DNA from: Streptomyces sp. P9-A4
Lineage (GTDB): Bacteria; Actinomycetota; Actinomycetes; Streptomycetales; Streptomycetaceae
Direction: 5' to 3'
Assembly: GCF_036634195.1 (NCBI RefSeq)
Contig: NZ_JAZIFY010000001.1
Span: 2,986,501-3,050,500 of the forward strand
DNA length: 64,000 nt
This document shows positions 15,509 to 24,354 of this stretch, piece by piece (position 1 is the stretch's first letter; every line of letters starts with the position of its first letter). A program made the position numbers and the translations under genes. Under the pieces are notes generated by a model. The model was not told the DNA's origin. It saw nothing but the letters and a program-made list of their open reading frames with translations, and did no database searches.

Positions 15509-16567
15509 TCATTCGTTGGCGGCGCGGGGGCGGTCGTCGTCCGCGTACTGGTCGAAGAGCGGGGTGCGGCCGTGGTCGTGGCTGCGGCGCGGCGGGGTGG
15601 TGCGCCGGCGCGGGGCCGGGGAGGGGGCGGGGGCCGGGTCGGCCGCCGTGGAGGAGCGGGCCGCGCTCCAGGTCTCCGGGTCCGTGATGTCGATGCCGCT
15701 GGTGGCGCGCGGGGCGACCGGCGCGGTGACGTACGTGGGCAGCGGCACCGGGACCGGGTCCCAGCTGTCGCCCCGGGCCGGGCCGCGCTCACGCTGCTGG
15801 TCCACCCACTCCGCATGGTCGGTCTGCTCGACCAGGGCCCGGCGGTCCGCCTCCTGCGGGGAGGGGGCCTCCTCGGGGGACGGTTCGGGCGTGGGGGCCG
15901 GGCGCCGGCTCTCCCGCAGCCGGGCCGCCGCCGCTTCGGCGCGCTGCCGGTCCATCACGTACACGAAGCGGCGCCGTTCCTGGACGCGCAGATGCACGAT
16001 GTACGCGCTCAGCAGCAGCGCGGGGACGGCCGGCGCCCACAGGAAGGGCACGCCGCCGACGGCCGCGACGACCGCGCCGAGGGTAAACCCGGCGAAGAGG
16101 AGCGTCGTGGTCCTGCGGCGCCGAGCGAGCACCTCGCCGCGGCGGGCGCGCTCGGCCGCGGCCCCCGAGGCGGGGCGGGCCTGGGCGGAGTGCGGACCCG
16201 GGGCCTGGGCCGGCGCCTGGACCTGGGCCGGGGGCCGTTCCGGCTCCGGCGCCGGGATCTCCAGGCGCGCTTCCGTCCTGGCCGCGGGCGCGGAAAAGGC
16301 CCGGACGTCGACCGAGCTGAGATGCTCGGTCTCCACGTCCGGGTCCACGTCGGGCGTCGGACCCTCCGCCGTACGGTCCCGCTCCTTGAGCTCCTTGGCG
16401 TACCGACGCTCCATGCCCGCCCGTCCGGAAAGCAGCCGGATGGCGGTGCTGAAGCGTTCCGTCGGACGGGCTTCGTTCAGCTCGTCCTGCCTGCGGAGCC
16501 ACATCGGCACCAAGTAGGCGGCCCAGGCCCCGACGATGACTGCGTAGATGAGGCCGCTGCTGCTCAC
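15509..16567 (-). CDS. sepX: SepX/GlpR, divisome membrane protein
   Basis: The 352-residue protein has an N-terminal membrane helix (GLIYAVIVGAWAAYLVPMWL), then the conserved RRQDELNEARPTERFSTAIR cytoplasmic segment. A Pro/Ala-rich linker and two further helices follow (residues about 150-195), with a long disordered tail. This is the layout of SepX, the Streptomyces protein that stabilises FtsZ rings and division septa, equivalent to GlpR of corynebacteria, the receptor for the MoeA-like protein Glp. The glp-like gene lies four genes upstream, as in other actinobacteria, which supports the name. The start is GTG 16567. The promoter is in the unusually AT-rich 16568-16704. Confidence 0.85.
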   Translation of the reverse strand: MSSSGLIYAVIVGAWAAYLVPMWLRRQDELNEARPTERFSTAIRLLSGRAGMERRYAKELKERDRTAEGPTPDVDPDVETEHLSSVDVRAFSAPAARTEARLEIPAPEPERPPAQVQAPAQAPGPHSAQARPASGAAAERARRGEVLARRRRTTTLLFAGFTLGAVVAAVGGVPFLWAPAVPALLLSAYIVHLRVQERRRFVYVMDRQRAEAAAARLRESRRPAPTPEPSPEEAPSPQEADRRALVEQTDHAEWVDQQRERGPARGDSWDPVPVPLPTYVTAPVAPRATSGIDITDPETWSAARSSTAADPAPAPSPAPRRRTTPPRRSHDHGRTPLFDQYADDDRPRAANE

Positions 16568-16643
16568 GACTCACACGGTAGAGGGGTTCCGTAACACGCA
16601 TCGGCCAATTGGCCCGGTGTGTCGCACGATCTGGCTGATATCA

Positions 16644-16694
16644 CTGAACTTTTTTGTGATTGTTCAGATCGATTGACCGCCAACTACCGATTGA
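16644..16694 (-). promoter_or_regulatory. AT-rich sepX upstream region with dyad
   Basis: CTGAAC (16644-16649) and GTTCAG (16662-16667) flank a T-rich 12-nt spacer, and CGATTGA occurs twice (16670 and 16688), 18 bp apart. The 100-bp stretch is far richer in A+T than its surroundings. It probably contains the sepX promoter and a regulator site; no known consensus is matched with certainty. Confidence 0.4.
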
Positions 16695-16704
16695 ATTCGA
16701 ACAC

Positions 16705-17316
16705 TTATTTTATTCTTGCCCGGTGCCAGCGCCGGAGCAGCCCCTCCGGGGCCTCCTCCGCCGTCAGCGCGAAGACCAGATGGTCCCGCCAGGCGCCGTC
16801 GATGTGGAGGTAGCGGGGCCGCAGCCCCTCCTCGCGGAAGCCGAGCTTCTCCACGACCCGCCGCGAAGGTCCGTTCTCCGGGCGGATGCAGACCTCCATC
16901 CGGTGCAGACCCACCGTGCGGAAGCAGTGGTCGACGGCGAGCGCGACCGCCGTCGGCATCACCCCGCGCCCGGCGACCTCGCTGTCCACCCAGTAGCCCA
17001 CGTGTCCCGAGCACATGGAGCCCCAGGTGATCCCGGCGACCGTCAACTGGCCGACGAGCCGCCCCCGGTACTCGATGACGAACGGCAGCATCCGGCCCGC
17101 GTTCGCCTCCGACCGCAGATGGCGGACCATCTGACGGTACGTGGGGCGCTGCGCGACCGGGGCGCCCGGAGGCGCCGGCGGAACCGTCGCCTCCCAGGGC
17201 CGCAGCCACTCGCGGTTGCGCCGGTTCACCTCGCGCCAGGCGGCGTGGTCGCGCATCTTTATCGGACGGAGCAGCACCTCGCCGTCGACGAGGACCACCG
17301 GCCAGGAGGGGATCAC
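16705..17316 (-). CDS. RimJ-like GNAT acetyltransferase
   Basis: The 203-residue protein matches the RimJ/RimL group: LLRPIKMRDHAAWREVN at the start, the acetyl-CoA loop SEVAGRGVMPTAV, and NGPSRRVVEKLGFREEGL at the C-terminus. Members acetylate ribosomal protein N-termini or other amines. It sits in the conserved mog-rimJ-sepX string, and its GTG start overlaps the mog stop (GTGA at 17313-17316). The stop is TAA, rare at this GC content, at the edge of the AT-rich sepX promoter region. Confidence 0.85.
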   Translation of the reverse strand: MIPSWPVVLVDGEVLLRPIKMRDHAAWREVNRRNREWLRPWEATVPPAPPGAPVAQRPTYRQMVRHLRSEANAGRMLPFVIEYRGRLVGQLTVAGITWGSMCSGHVGYWVDSEVAGRGVMPTAVALAVDHCFRTVGLHRMEVCIRPENGPSRRVVEKLGFREEGLRPRYLHIDGAWRDHLVFALTAEEAPEGLLRRWHRARIK

Positions 17317-17891
17317 GACGGTCTCGGGTGGTCGCCGCCGCGGATCTGGTCGACGGCGTGCCGCAGGACCGGCTCCAGGACGGTCAGCCCGTCCCGTACC
17401 CCGCCCGTGGACCCCGGCAGGTTCACGATCAGCGTGCCGCCCGCGACCCCGGCGAGGCCCCGCGAGAGCGCCGCCGTGGGCACCTTCCCCCGGCCGTACG
17501 CCCGGATCGCCTCCGGGATGCCGGGGATCTCCCGGTCCAGGACCCGGCGGGTCACCTCGGGGGTCTCGTCGGTGGGCGAGATGCCCGTACCGCCGGTGGT
17601 GACGATCGCGTCGTACCCGGCGGCGATCCCGGCCCGCAGCGCGGCCTCGACCGGCGCCCCGTCCGGGACGACCTGCGGGCCGTCGACGGCGAAGCCCATC
17701 CGGGTGAGGCCCTCGGCGATCAGCGGGCCGCCCTTGTCCTCGTAGACGCCGGCCGCCGCCCGGTTGGAGGCGGTGACGACCAGCGCGGAGTACGGGGCGA
17801 GCAGGGCGCCGCCGAGGCCCGCGGCGAGCGCCGCCGGAAGGTCCTCGTGCTCGTGGTCATGGGTTCCCGACACCCGGCCCGCGCGCGTCAC
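17313..17891 (-). CDS. mog: MogA/MoaB-type molybdopterin adenylyltransferase
   Basis: This 192-residue protein of the MogA/MoaB family activates molybdopterin by adenylation before molybdenum insertion. The family motifs [15 protein letters not shown] and [13 protein letters not shown] are present. The N-terminus carries a His/Glu-rich stretch (THDHEHED) before the domain, like the one in the MoeA-like protein two genes upstream. GTG 17891 overlaps the moaC stop by 4 bp, so the two are translated together. The molybdoenzyme at 32088-34400 is a likely user of the cofactor. Confidence 0.88.
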   Translation of the reverse strand: MTRAGRVSGTHDHEHEDLPAALAAGLGGALLAPYSALVVTASNRAAAGVYEDKGGPLIAEGLTRMGFAVDGPQVVPDGAPVEAALRAGIAAGYDAIVTTGGTGISPTDETPEVTRRVLDREIPGIPEAIRAYGRGKVPTAALSRGLAGVAGGTLIVNLPGSTGGVRDGLTVLEPVLRHAVDQIRGGDHPRPS

Positions 17892-18373
17892 GATCCGCTC
17901 CGCGTCCAGTGGCCCGACTTGCCGCCCGTCTTCTCCTCCACCCGTACGTCGGAGATGACCGCGCCCTTGTCGACCGCCTTCACCATGTCGACCACGGTGA
18001 GGGCCGCCACGGAGACCGCCGTCAGGGCCTCCATCTCGACGCCCGTCCGGTCCGTGGTCCTCACCGTCGCCAGGATCTCGACCGCGTCGTCGGTGACCGC
18101 CAGGTCCAGCGTCACGCCGGAGACGGCGAGCGGGTGGCAGAGCGGGATGAGGTCCGGGGTCCGCTTGGCGCCCATGATCCCGGCGATCCGGGCGGTCGCC
18201 AGCGCGTCGCCCTTCGGGACGCCCTCACCGCGCAGCAGCTCGATCACGCGCGGCGAGACGAGGACCCGCCCGCTGGCGCTGGCGGTGCGGGACGTGACGT
18301 CCTTCGCCGATACGTCGACCATGCGGGCGGCGCCCGCCTCGTCGATGTGGGTGAGACCTTGCTGCGTGCTCAT
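17888..18373 (-). CDS. moaC: Cyclic pyranopterin monophosphate synthase MoaC
   Basis: The 161-residue MoaC converts the MoaA product to cyclic pyranopterin in molybdenum cofactor synthesis. The signature LCHPL is at residues 78-82 and KAVDKG at 132-137, both lining the active site. Length and motifs match the family fully. ATG 18373 ([10 protein letters not shown]) is chosen over the longer frame because the family starts near here and GGGAG lies ten bases upstream. Confidence 0.93.
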   Translation of the reverse strand: MSTQQGLTHIDEAGAARMVDVSAKDVTSRTASASGRVLVSPRVIELLRGEGVPKGDALATARIAGIMGAKRTPDLIPLCHPLAVSGVTLDLAVTDDAVEILATVRTTDRTGVEMEALTAVSVAALTVVDMVKAVDKGAVISDVRVEEKTGGKSGHWTRSGS

Positions 18374-18430
18374 GGCCGTGACACTCCCGGTCGCTGTGTG
18401 GGACGACACCGTACCCCCACCCTCGCCCCC

Positions 18431-19795
18431 TCAGCCGAGGAGGACCACTTCCAGCTCGGCGCCCGGTTCCACGCTCACCGTCTCCTCCGGGACCACGAGC
18501 AGGCAGTCCGCGTGCGCGAGGGCCGCGATCAGATGGGAGCCGGCGCCGCCCACCGGGGTGACGGTGCCCGCCTCCGGGTCGTACCTCCCCCGGAGGAACT
18601 GTCTGCGCCCGGCCGGCGAGGACAGCGCCCTGTCCCCGGCCAGCTCCGCCCGCACCCGCGGCCGGTGCAGGTCCTCGACGCCCATCAGGGCGCGGATCGC
18701 GGGGCGGACGAACAGCTCGAAGGAGACGTACGAGGAGACCGGGTTGCCCGGGAGCGCGAGCAGCGGGATCTGCTCGTCCCCGACCGCGCCGAAGCCCTGC
18801 GGCTTGCCCGGCTGCATCGCCAGCTTGCGGAAGTCGACCTGCCCGTCCGCGCTCAGCGCCTCCTTCACCACGTCGTACGCGCCGACGCTCACCCCGCCCG
18901 TGGTCACGATGAGGTCCGCACGGATCAGCTGGTCCTCCACGGTGGCGCGCAGCGACTCGGCGTCGTCGGCGACCGCGCCCACCCGGTACGCGAGCGCGCC
19001 CGCGTCCCGGGCCGCCGCGGCGAGCGCGAAGCTGTTGGAGTCGTGGATCTGGCCCTCGCCCAGCGGCTCGCCGGGCTGGACCAGCTCGCTGCCCGTGGAC
19101 ATGACGACCACCCGGGGGCGGGGCCGCACCCGGACGGTGCCCCGCCCGATCGCGGCGAGCAGCCCGATCTGCGGGGGCCCGAGGACGGTGCCGGCCGCGA
19201 GGGCCAGCTCCCCCGCGCGGACGTCGCTGCCCTGGGCGCGGACATGGGCGCGGGCCTCGGCGGCGCGGTGCACCCGGACCTCGCCGGCCGCGCCCTCGGG
19301 GGCGGTGCTGGCGGCGGTCATGCCGGTGGCCGCGCCGCCGCCCGTACCGCCGTCGGTCCATTCGACGGGGACGACGGCCTCGGCGCCGGGCGGCAGCGGG
19401 GCGCCGGTCATGATCCGGGCGGCCTGGCCGGGGCCGACCTCGGGGAGGCCTCCGGCGCCCGCGGCGACGTCGCCGATGACGGTGAGGACGGCGGGGAACT
19501 CCTCCGTGGCACCGGCGACATCGGCGACCCGCACCGCGTACCCGTCCATGGAGCTGTTGTCGAAGGGGGGCAACGCGGCCGGCACCGTCACGTCCTCGAC
19601 GAGGACGCAGCCCTGGGCGTCGAGGAGTTGCAGCTCGATGGGTTCGAGCGGGCCGACGGTCGCGAGGATGTCGGCCAGGTGCTCGTCCACCGACCACAGA
19701 CCGCGCGCGGGGCCCGCGCAGGGGTCGGCGGGCTTCTCCTCGTCTCCGTGGCCGTGCTCGTGGTCGTCGTGGGACGGTGCCGTGCTGCTGCTCAA
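18431..19795 (-). CDS. glp: Gephyrin-like molybdotransferase Glp (MoeA)
   Basis: The 454-residue MoeA-family protein inserts molybdenum into adenylated molybdopterin. Visible motifs are NSSMDGYAVR, the cofactor domain with STGSELVQPGE, TTGGVSVGAYD and LPGNPVSSYVS, and a C-terminal domain IV. Position between galU and moaC, with sepX four genes downstream, matches the actinobacterial glp locus. There the protein also binds the SepX/GlpR receptor at the division site, so a second, structural role is likely. The proposed start is TTG 19795, five bases after the galU stop, with GAGGAG in the galU end as ribosome site. Its N-terminus has a HDDHEHGHGDEE cluster. Confidence 0.87.
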   Translation of the reverse strand: MSSSTAPSHDDHEHGHGDEEKPADPCAGPARGLWSVDEHLADILATVGPLEPIELQLLDAQGCVLVEDVTVPAALPPFDNSSMDGYAVRVADVAGATEEFPAVLTVIGDVAAGAGGLPEVGPGQAARIMTGAPLPPGAEAVVPVEWTDGGTGGGAATGMTAASTAPEGAAGEVRVHRAAEARAHVRAQGSDVRAGELALAAGTVLGPPQIGLLAAIGRGTVRVRPRPRVVVMSTGSELVQPGEPLGEGQIHDSNSFALAAAARDAGALAYRVGAVADDAESLRATVEDQLIRADLIVTTGGVSVGAYDVVKEALSADGQVDFRKLAMQPGKPQGFGAVGDEQIPLLALPGNPVSSYVSFELFVRPAIRALMGVEDLHRPRVRAELAGDRALSSPAGRRQFLRGRYDPEAGTVTPVGGAGSHLIAALAHADCLLVVPEETVSVEPGAELEVVLLG

Positions 19796-19799
19796 GGTG

Positions 19800-20711
19800 C
19801 TACATCTCCTCGCTGACGTATCTCCGGAGCCAGGCCCGGAAGTCCGGTCCCAGATCTTCACGTTCGCACGCGAGTCTGACAATGGCACGCAGATAGTCCC
19901 CGCGGTCACCGGTGTCATAGCGGCGGCCCTTGAACACGACCCCGTGCACCGGGCCGCCGATCTTCTCGTCGGAGGCGAGCTTCTGCAGGGCGTCGGTCAG
20001 CTGGATCTCGCCGCCGCGGCCCGGCTCGGTCTCCCGCAGCATCCCGAAGACGGCCGGATCCAGTACGTACCGGCCGATGATCGCGTAGTTGCTGGGCGCC
20101 TCGCCCGCGTCGGGCTTCTCGACCAGGTCCGTCACCTTCACCACGTCGGAGTCGACGGTCGCCTCGACCGCCGCGCAGCCGTACAGGTGGATCTGCGAGG
20201 GCTCGACCTCCATGAGGGCGATCACGCTGCCGCCCTCCCGCTCCTGGACCTCCACCATCCGCGCGAGCAGCGGGTCGCGCGGGTCGATGAGGTCGTCGCC
20301 GAGGAGGACCGCGAAGGGCTGGTCGCCGACGTGCGGGGCGGCGCACAGGACGGCGTGGCCGAGGCCGCGCGGGGCGCCCTGGCGGACGTAGTGCATGGTG
20401 GCGAGGTCGCTGGACTCCTGGACCTTGGAGAGGCGTTCGGCGTCGCCCTTCCGGCTCAGGGCTTCCTCCAGCTCGTAGTTCCGGTCGAAGTGGTCCTCCA
20501 GGGGACGCTTGTTCCGGCCGGTGATCATCAGCACGTCGGAGAGACCGGCCGCGACGGCCTCCTCCACGACGTACTGGATGGCCGGCTTGTCGACGACCGG
20601 CAGCATCTCCTTGGGCGTCGCCTTGGTCGCCGGGAGGAAGCGGGTGCCGAGGCCGGCGGCCGGGATGACAGCCTTGCTGATCCGGCCGAGCCTGGGAAGC
20701 GACTGATTCAT
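19800..20711 (-). CDS. galU: UTP-glucose-1-phosphate uridylyltransferase
   Basis: The 303-residue GalU makes UDP-glucose for cell-envelope and storage glycans. The nucleotide-binding motif AAGLGTRFLPATKATPKEML is at the N-terminus, followed by LGDDLID, VEKPDAGEAPSNYAIIGRY and a KGRRYDTGDRGDYL C-terminal motif, all diagnostic. ATG 20711 has AAGGTG six bases upstream. It is first in the run galU-glp-moaC-mog-rimJ. Confidence 0.93.
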   Translation of the reverse strand: MNQSLPRLGRISKAVIPAAGLGTRFLPATKATPKEMLPVVDKPAIQYVVEEAVAAGLSDVLMITGRNKRPLEDHFDRNYELEEALSRKGDAERLSKVQESSDLATMHYVRQGAPRGLGHAVLCAAPHVGDQPFAVLLGDDLIDPRDPLLARMVEVQEREGGSVIALMEVEPSQIHLYGCAAVEATVDSDVVKVTDLVEKPDAGEAPSNYAIIGRYVLDPAVFGMLRETEPGRGGEIQLTDALQKLASDEKIGGPVHGVVFKGRRYDTGDRGDYLRAIVRLACEREDLGPDFRAWLRRYVSEEM

Positions 20712-20815
20712 GCGGTGCACCTTAGCCGTTCGAAATGAGAGGAAGATGTGCCTTTGATTAACTTCCTCCGGATAAACACAGTTACGAGAATTCCACGGAT
20801 ACCCATGAGGCCGTC

Positions 20816-21421
20816 ATGACACCTGAGATGTCCGAAAAGACCGTGCTGCGCAGTCGGCTTCTGGCCGCCCGCGCCGCACTGAACGCCGATTCCCTGGCGC
20901 ACACGGCCGGTTCCCTCGCCCGTCAGGGACTGGAACTGGCCGAACTTTCCCAGGCGTCCACGGTCGCCGCCTATGTGTCGGTCGGCCGCGAACCGGGCAC
21001 GCGCGCGTTGCTCGACGCGCTCCACGCGCGCGGGGTGCGGGTCCTGCTCCCCGTCCTGCTCCCCGACAACGACCTGGACTGGGCCGCGTACGAGGGTCCG
21101 GGGCGGCTCGCGAAGGCCGGCCGGGGACTGCTCGAACCGCTCGGCCCCCGGCTCGGCCCCGAGGCCGTGTGCGCCGCCGACGCCGTCCTGCTGCCGGGTC
21201 TCGCGGTCGACGGGCGCGGGATGCGGCTCGGCCGCGGCGGCGGCTCGTACGACCGGGTGCTCGCCCGGCTCGCACGCGCGGGCGTGGATCCGGCCCTGGT
21301 GGTGCTCCTGTACGCGGACGAGGTGGTCGCCCGGGTCCCGGAGGAACCCCACGACCACCCCGTTCACGCGGTGGTGACCCCCGAGGGGGTCACCCGCTTC
21401 CGTCCGGCCCCTACGGCTTGA
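20816..21421 (+). CDS. 5-formyltetrahydrofolate cyclo-ligase
   Basis: The 201-residue enzyme closes 5-formyltetrahydrofolate to 5,10-methenyltetrahydrofolate with ATP. The family motif GMRLGRGGGSYDRVLARL is present, with LPGLAVDGRG before it, and the length is typical. The start is ATG 20816; ATG 20828 is an alternative. It is divergent from galU, and its 3' end overlaps the convergent acylase gene by 11 bp. Confidence 0.9.
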   Translation: MTPEMSEKTVLRSRLLAARAALNADSLAHTAGSLARQGLELAELSQASTVAAYVSVGREPGTRALLDALHARGVRVLLPVLLPDNDLDWAAYEGPGRLAKAGRGLLEPLGPRLGPEAVCAADAVLLPGLAVDGRGMRLGRGGGSYDRVLARLARAGVDPALVVLLYADEVVARVPEEPHDHPVHAVVTPEGVTRFRPAPTA

Positions 21422-24140
21422 GGACCAGTGTGTCCTTCGTCGACGCGTCGACGGCCGCCTTGCCGTACGCCCAGTCGTAGAGCTCGCCCTTCGCCCAGGC
21501 GTCCGTCTGGTCGGTGTAGTTCGAGTGGAAGGCGTGCCCGGAGGCGCCGGTCAGGTTGATCCAGCGGGACCTGTCCCAGTCGCCGACGTTGACGACCATG
21601 CGCATCGAGGGCACCCAGATCACGTCGTAGCCGCCGGCCGCGTTCCAGCCGGTGGCGTCGACGGCCGCCTCGCCGCCGCCCAGGTTCCACGGGCCGCGGT
21701 TGAGGAGCTGCTGCACGACTCCGGGTCCGGCGGTGCCGAGGGTCTGGTTCTTCAGGGTCAGCTGGTGCAGCCGGCCCCAGCTCCAGGTGGAGACGTCCTT
21801 GCCGAGCTTGGCGGTCAGCTCCCAGCGCGCGTCCTTCATGGCGCGGGCGAGCAGCTGGTCACGGGTCTCGGTGGCCGGGTCCAGGCGGTTGGCGGGGGTG
21901 GTCCACCACTCGCTCTTCTCCTGCTTCAGGAGCGGGCGGACGACCTCGTACCAGCGGTCGCCGCCGTCCGGCTGCGCCGAGTCGGGGTCGCGCTCGCCGC
22001 ATTCCCGTACGAGCTTGTTCTGCTCGTCGACCGGGCCGGTGGCCTCGGCCGGGCGGACGTTGATGCAGTCGCCCTCGGCGCGCAGTTCCTTGGGCAGCTT
22101 GTTGCCGAAGGACAGCTTGAGGACGTTGCGCCAGACCGCGTTGAAGTAGGCGGCGGCGGCCGAGTCGGGCTCCTGGGTGTAGTCCCAGCCCTCCAGGAGC
22201 TTCTGCGCCTCGCGGACGTACGGGTCGGAGATGTCGATCTTCAGCAGCAGCGGGTTGAGCAGGGTCGCGATCTCGCTGCGGTTGTCGGTCTGCATGGTCC
22301 GCATGTCGTCCGGCGAGATCTTTCCGCCGTCCTTGGTCTTCGACTCGATGAGGTCGTTGATCCGCTGGCTGCGCGAGCCGTAGCCCCAGTCCTTGGTGAG
22401 CAGGTCGGGGTAGGCCTTCTCGTCGATGACGGCCTGGTTGGCGGTGACGATGTAGCCGCGCTCGGGGTTGTACTCGTAGGGCAGCCGCGCGAAGGGGATG
22501 TAGCCCTTCCAGCGGTACCTGGAGTCCCATCCCGGTGCCGGCAGGGTGCCGTCGCCGGTGCCGCGCTGCGGGATCTTACCCGGGGACTGGTAGCCGATGT
22601 TGCCCTCGGTGTCGGCGTAGATCAGGTTCTGCGAGGGGACCTCGAAGTTCTTCGCGGCGGCCCGGAAGGAGTCGAAGTCCTTGGCGCGGTCGAGGGCGAA
22701 GATCGCGTCCATCGACCTGCCCGGCTGGAGGGCGGTCCACTGGAGGGAGACGCCGTAGCCGGTGCCGCGGTCGGGGGCGGCGTTGCCGACGGGGGCCTTC
22801 TGGCCGACCGTCTCCAGTTCGGAGGAGCGGTCGGAGACGAGGGGGCCGTGGCCGGTGGATCGGACGGTGATCTTCCGGTCCTCCCCGCCGGCGACCTTGA
22901 TGGTCTCCTCGCGGCTGGTGAAGGGCTTGACCTTGCCGTCGACGAGGTAGCCGTCCGGGCCGATCTTCTCCAGGTAGAGGTCGGTCACATCGGCGCCGAG
23001 GTTGGTGAGACCCCAGGCAATCTTGTCGTTGTGTCCGATGATCACACCGGGCATGCCGGAAAAGGTGTAGCCCGCGACGTCGTAACGGCAGGTGGCCGAG
23101 ACCGAGCGGCAGTGCAGACCCATCTGGTACCAGAGGGACGGCAGCTGGGGCGCGAGGTGCGGGTCGTTGGCGAGCAGCGGCTTGCCGGAGGTGGTGAGCT
23201 TCCCGGAGACGACCCAGGAGTTCGAGCCGATGCCGTTGCCGTTGGGGCCGAGCAGCGCCGGGATCGTGTCCAGGACCTCGGAGAGCGCCCCGAGCTGGGA
23301 CTGCGCGCCGGAGCCGTCGCCCTGGGTGTCGCCGGTGGTGACCCCGTCACCCTCGTCGTCCCCGCCGCCGGCCTTCGGGTCGAACTTCCCGGTCGACTCG
23401 TCGACGGCGCCCCGGTCCATGATCGGCTGGTGCAGCGCGTACGGGTACTCCGGGTACAGCTGCTTGATCTGGCTCGCGCTCAGCCGGCTCGTCATCAGCG
23501 AGCGGTCGATCTCGTCCTGCATGTTGCCGCGCAGGTCCCACGCCATCGCCTTGAGCCAGGCCACCGAGTCCACCGGCGTCCACGGCTCGATCGCGTAGTC
23601 GTTGGTGAGGGCCAGGGCCGCGTACTCGACGGAGATGCCGGCCGGGTCCCGGTCCTTCAGATAGGCGTTGACGCCCTCCGCGTACGCCTGGAGGTACTTC
23701 TTCGTCTCCGGCGAGAGGACCGAGTCGTACTCCTGCTGCGCGACCCGGCGCCAGCCGAGCGTGCGCAGGAAGGAGTCGGTCTCGACCTGGCTCTCGCCGA
23801 ACATCTCCGAGAGCCGGCCCGCGGTCACGTGCCGCCGGACGTCCATCTCGTAGAAGCGGTCCTGCGCCTGGACGTAGCCCTGGGCGCGGAACAGGTCCGT
23901 CTCGTTGTCCGCGTAGATCTGCGGAACGCCGTTCGCGTCCCGCTTCACCTCGACCTCGCCGGAGAGCCTGTCGAGCCGGATCTCGCCCGTGGTCTGCGGG
24001 AACGAGGTCCGGACGGTGCTCACACCCCAGTACCCGCCGTATCCGACGCCCGCGACCAGGGCGAGGACCAGGACGAGGAGGATCAGGCGGGCGCGCCGCC
24101 CTTTCTTCTTGGCGGGAGGCGCGGTCGTGTTGGAGGGCAT
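21411..24140 (-). CDS. Penicillin acylase family (Ntn) hydrolase
   Basis: The 909-residue membrane-anchored acylase has a basic N-terminus, a transmembrane helix at residues 18-40, an alpha region, and then GNGIGSNSWVVSG. There, Ser306 after Gly305 should become the N-terminal nucleophile of the beta subunit after self-cleavage. The DGHTA-like interior and NPERGYIVTANQ also fit. The linker at residues 255-280 is Gly/Asp-rich. Related enzymes split amide bonds of beta-lactams, acyl-homoserine lactones or lipopeptides, and the natural substrate is not evident. It is probably outside the membrane, facing the wall. Confidence 0.85.
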   Translation of the reverse strand: MPSNTTAPPAKKKGRRARLILLVLVLALVAGVGYGGYWGVSTVRTSFPQTTGEIRLDRLSGEVEVKRDANGVPQIYADNETDLFRAQGYVQAQDRFYEMDVRRHVTAGRLSEMFGESQVETDSFLRTLGWRRVAQQEYDSVLSPETKKYLQAYAEGVNAYLKDRDPAGISVEYAALALTNDYAIEPWTPVDSVAWLKAMAWDLRGNMQDEIDRSLMTSRLSASQIKQLYPEYPYALHQPIMDRGAVDESTGKFDPKAGGGDDEGDGVTTGDTQGDGSGAQSQLGALSEVLDTIPALLGPNGNGIGSNSWVVSGKLTTSGKPLLANDPHLAPQLPSLWYQMGLHCRSVSATCRYDVAGYTFSGMPGVIIGHNDKIAWGLTNLGADVTDLYLEKIGPDGYLVDGKVKPFTSREETIKVAGGEDRKITVRSTGHGPLVSDRSSELETVGQKAPVGNAAPDRGTGYGVSLQWTALQPGRSMDAIFALDRAKDFDSFRAAAKNFEVPSQNLIYADTEGNIGYQSPGKIPQRGTGDGTLPAPGWDSRYRWKGYIPFARLPYEYNPERGYIVTANQAVIDEKAYPDLLTKDWGYGSRSQRINDLIESKTKDGGKISPDDMRTMQTDNRSEIATLLNPLLLKIDISDPYVREAQKLLEGWDYTQEPDSAAAAYFNAVWRNVLKLSFGNKLPKELRAEGDCINVRPAEATGPVDEQNKLVRECGERDPDSAQPDGGDRWYEVVRPLLKQEKSEWWTTPANRLDPATETRDQLLARAMKDARWELTAKLGKDVSTWSWGRLHQLTLKNQTLGTAGPGVVQQLLNRGPWNLGGGEAAVDATGWNAAGGYDVIWVPSMRMVVNVGDWDRSRWINLTGASGHAFHSNYTDQTDAWAKGELYDWAYGKAAVDASTKDTLVLKP

Positions 24141-24354
24141 CGCTGTCCTTCGAGGGGCAGGGTGGTCCTGGAGTACGGGAGCAACCTTAGGCGCAGCGTC
24201 CGGACGACCCGGACGCGGTGTCAGGAAGAGAACCGTACTGATGAGCGACGAGATGCAAAGAGCGCGTCAAGAAAGCGTTAAAGATTAGGTAAGGTAACGA
24301 AGTACCGGCCGCTGGAGGAACGATCCAGCTGCATGTGAGGGGAAGGACCGGCCA

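Noticed and set aside
24280..24310. TTAGGTAAGGTAACG resembling an iron box
   Set aside because: Only one half fits the DmdR-type palindrome and the other half is missing.
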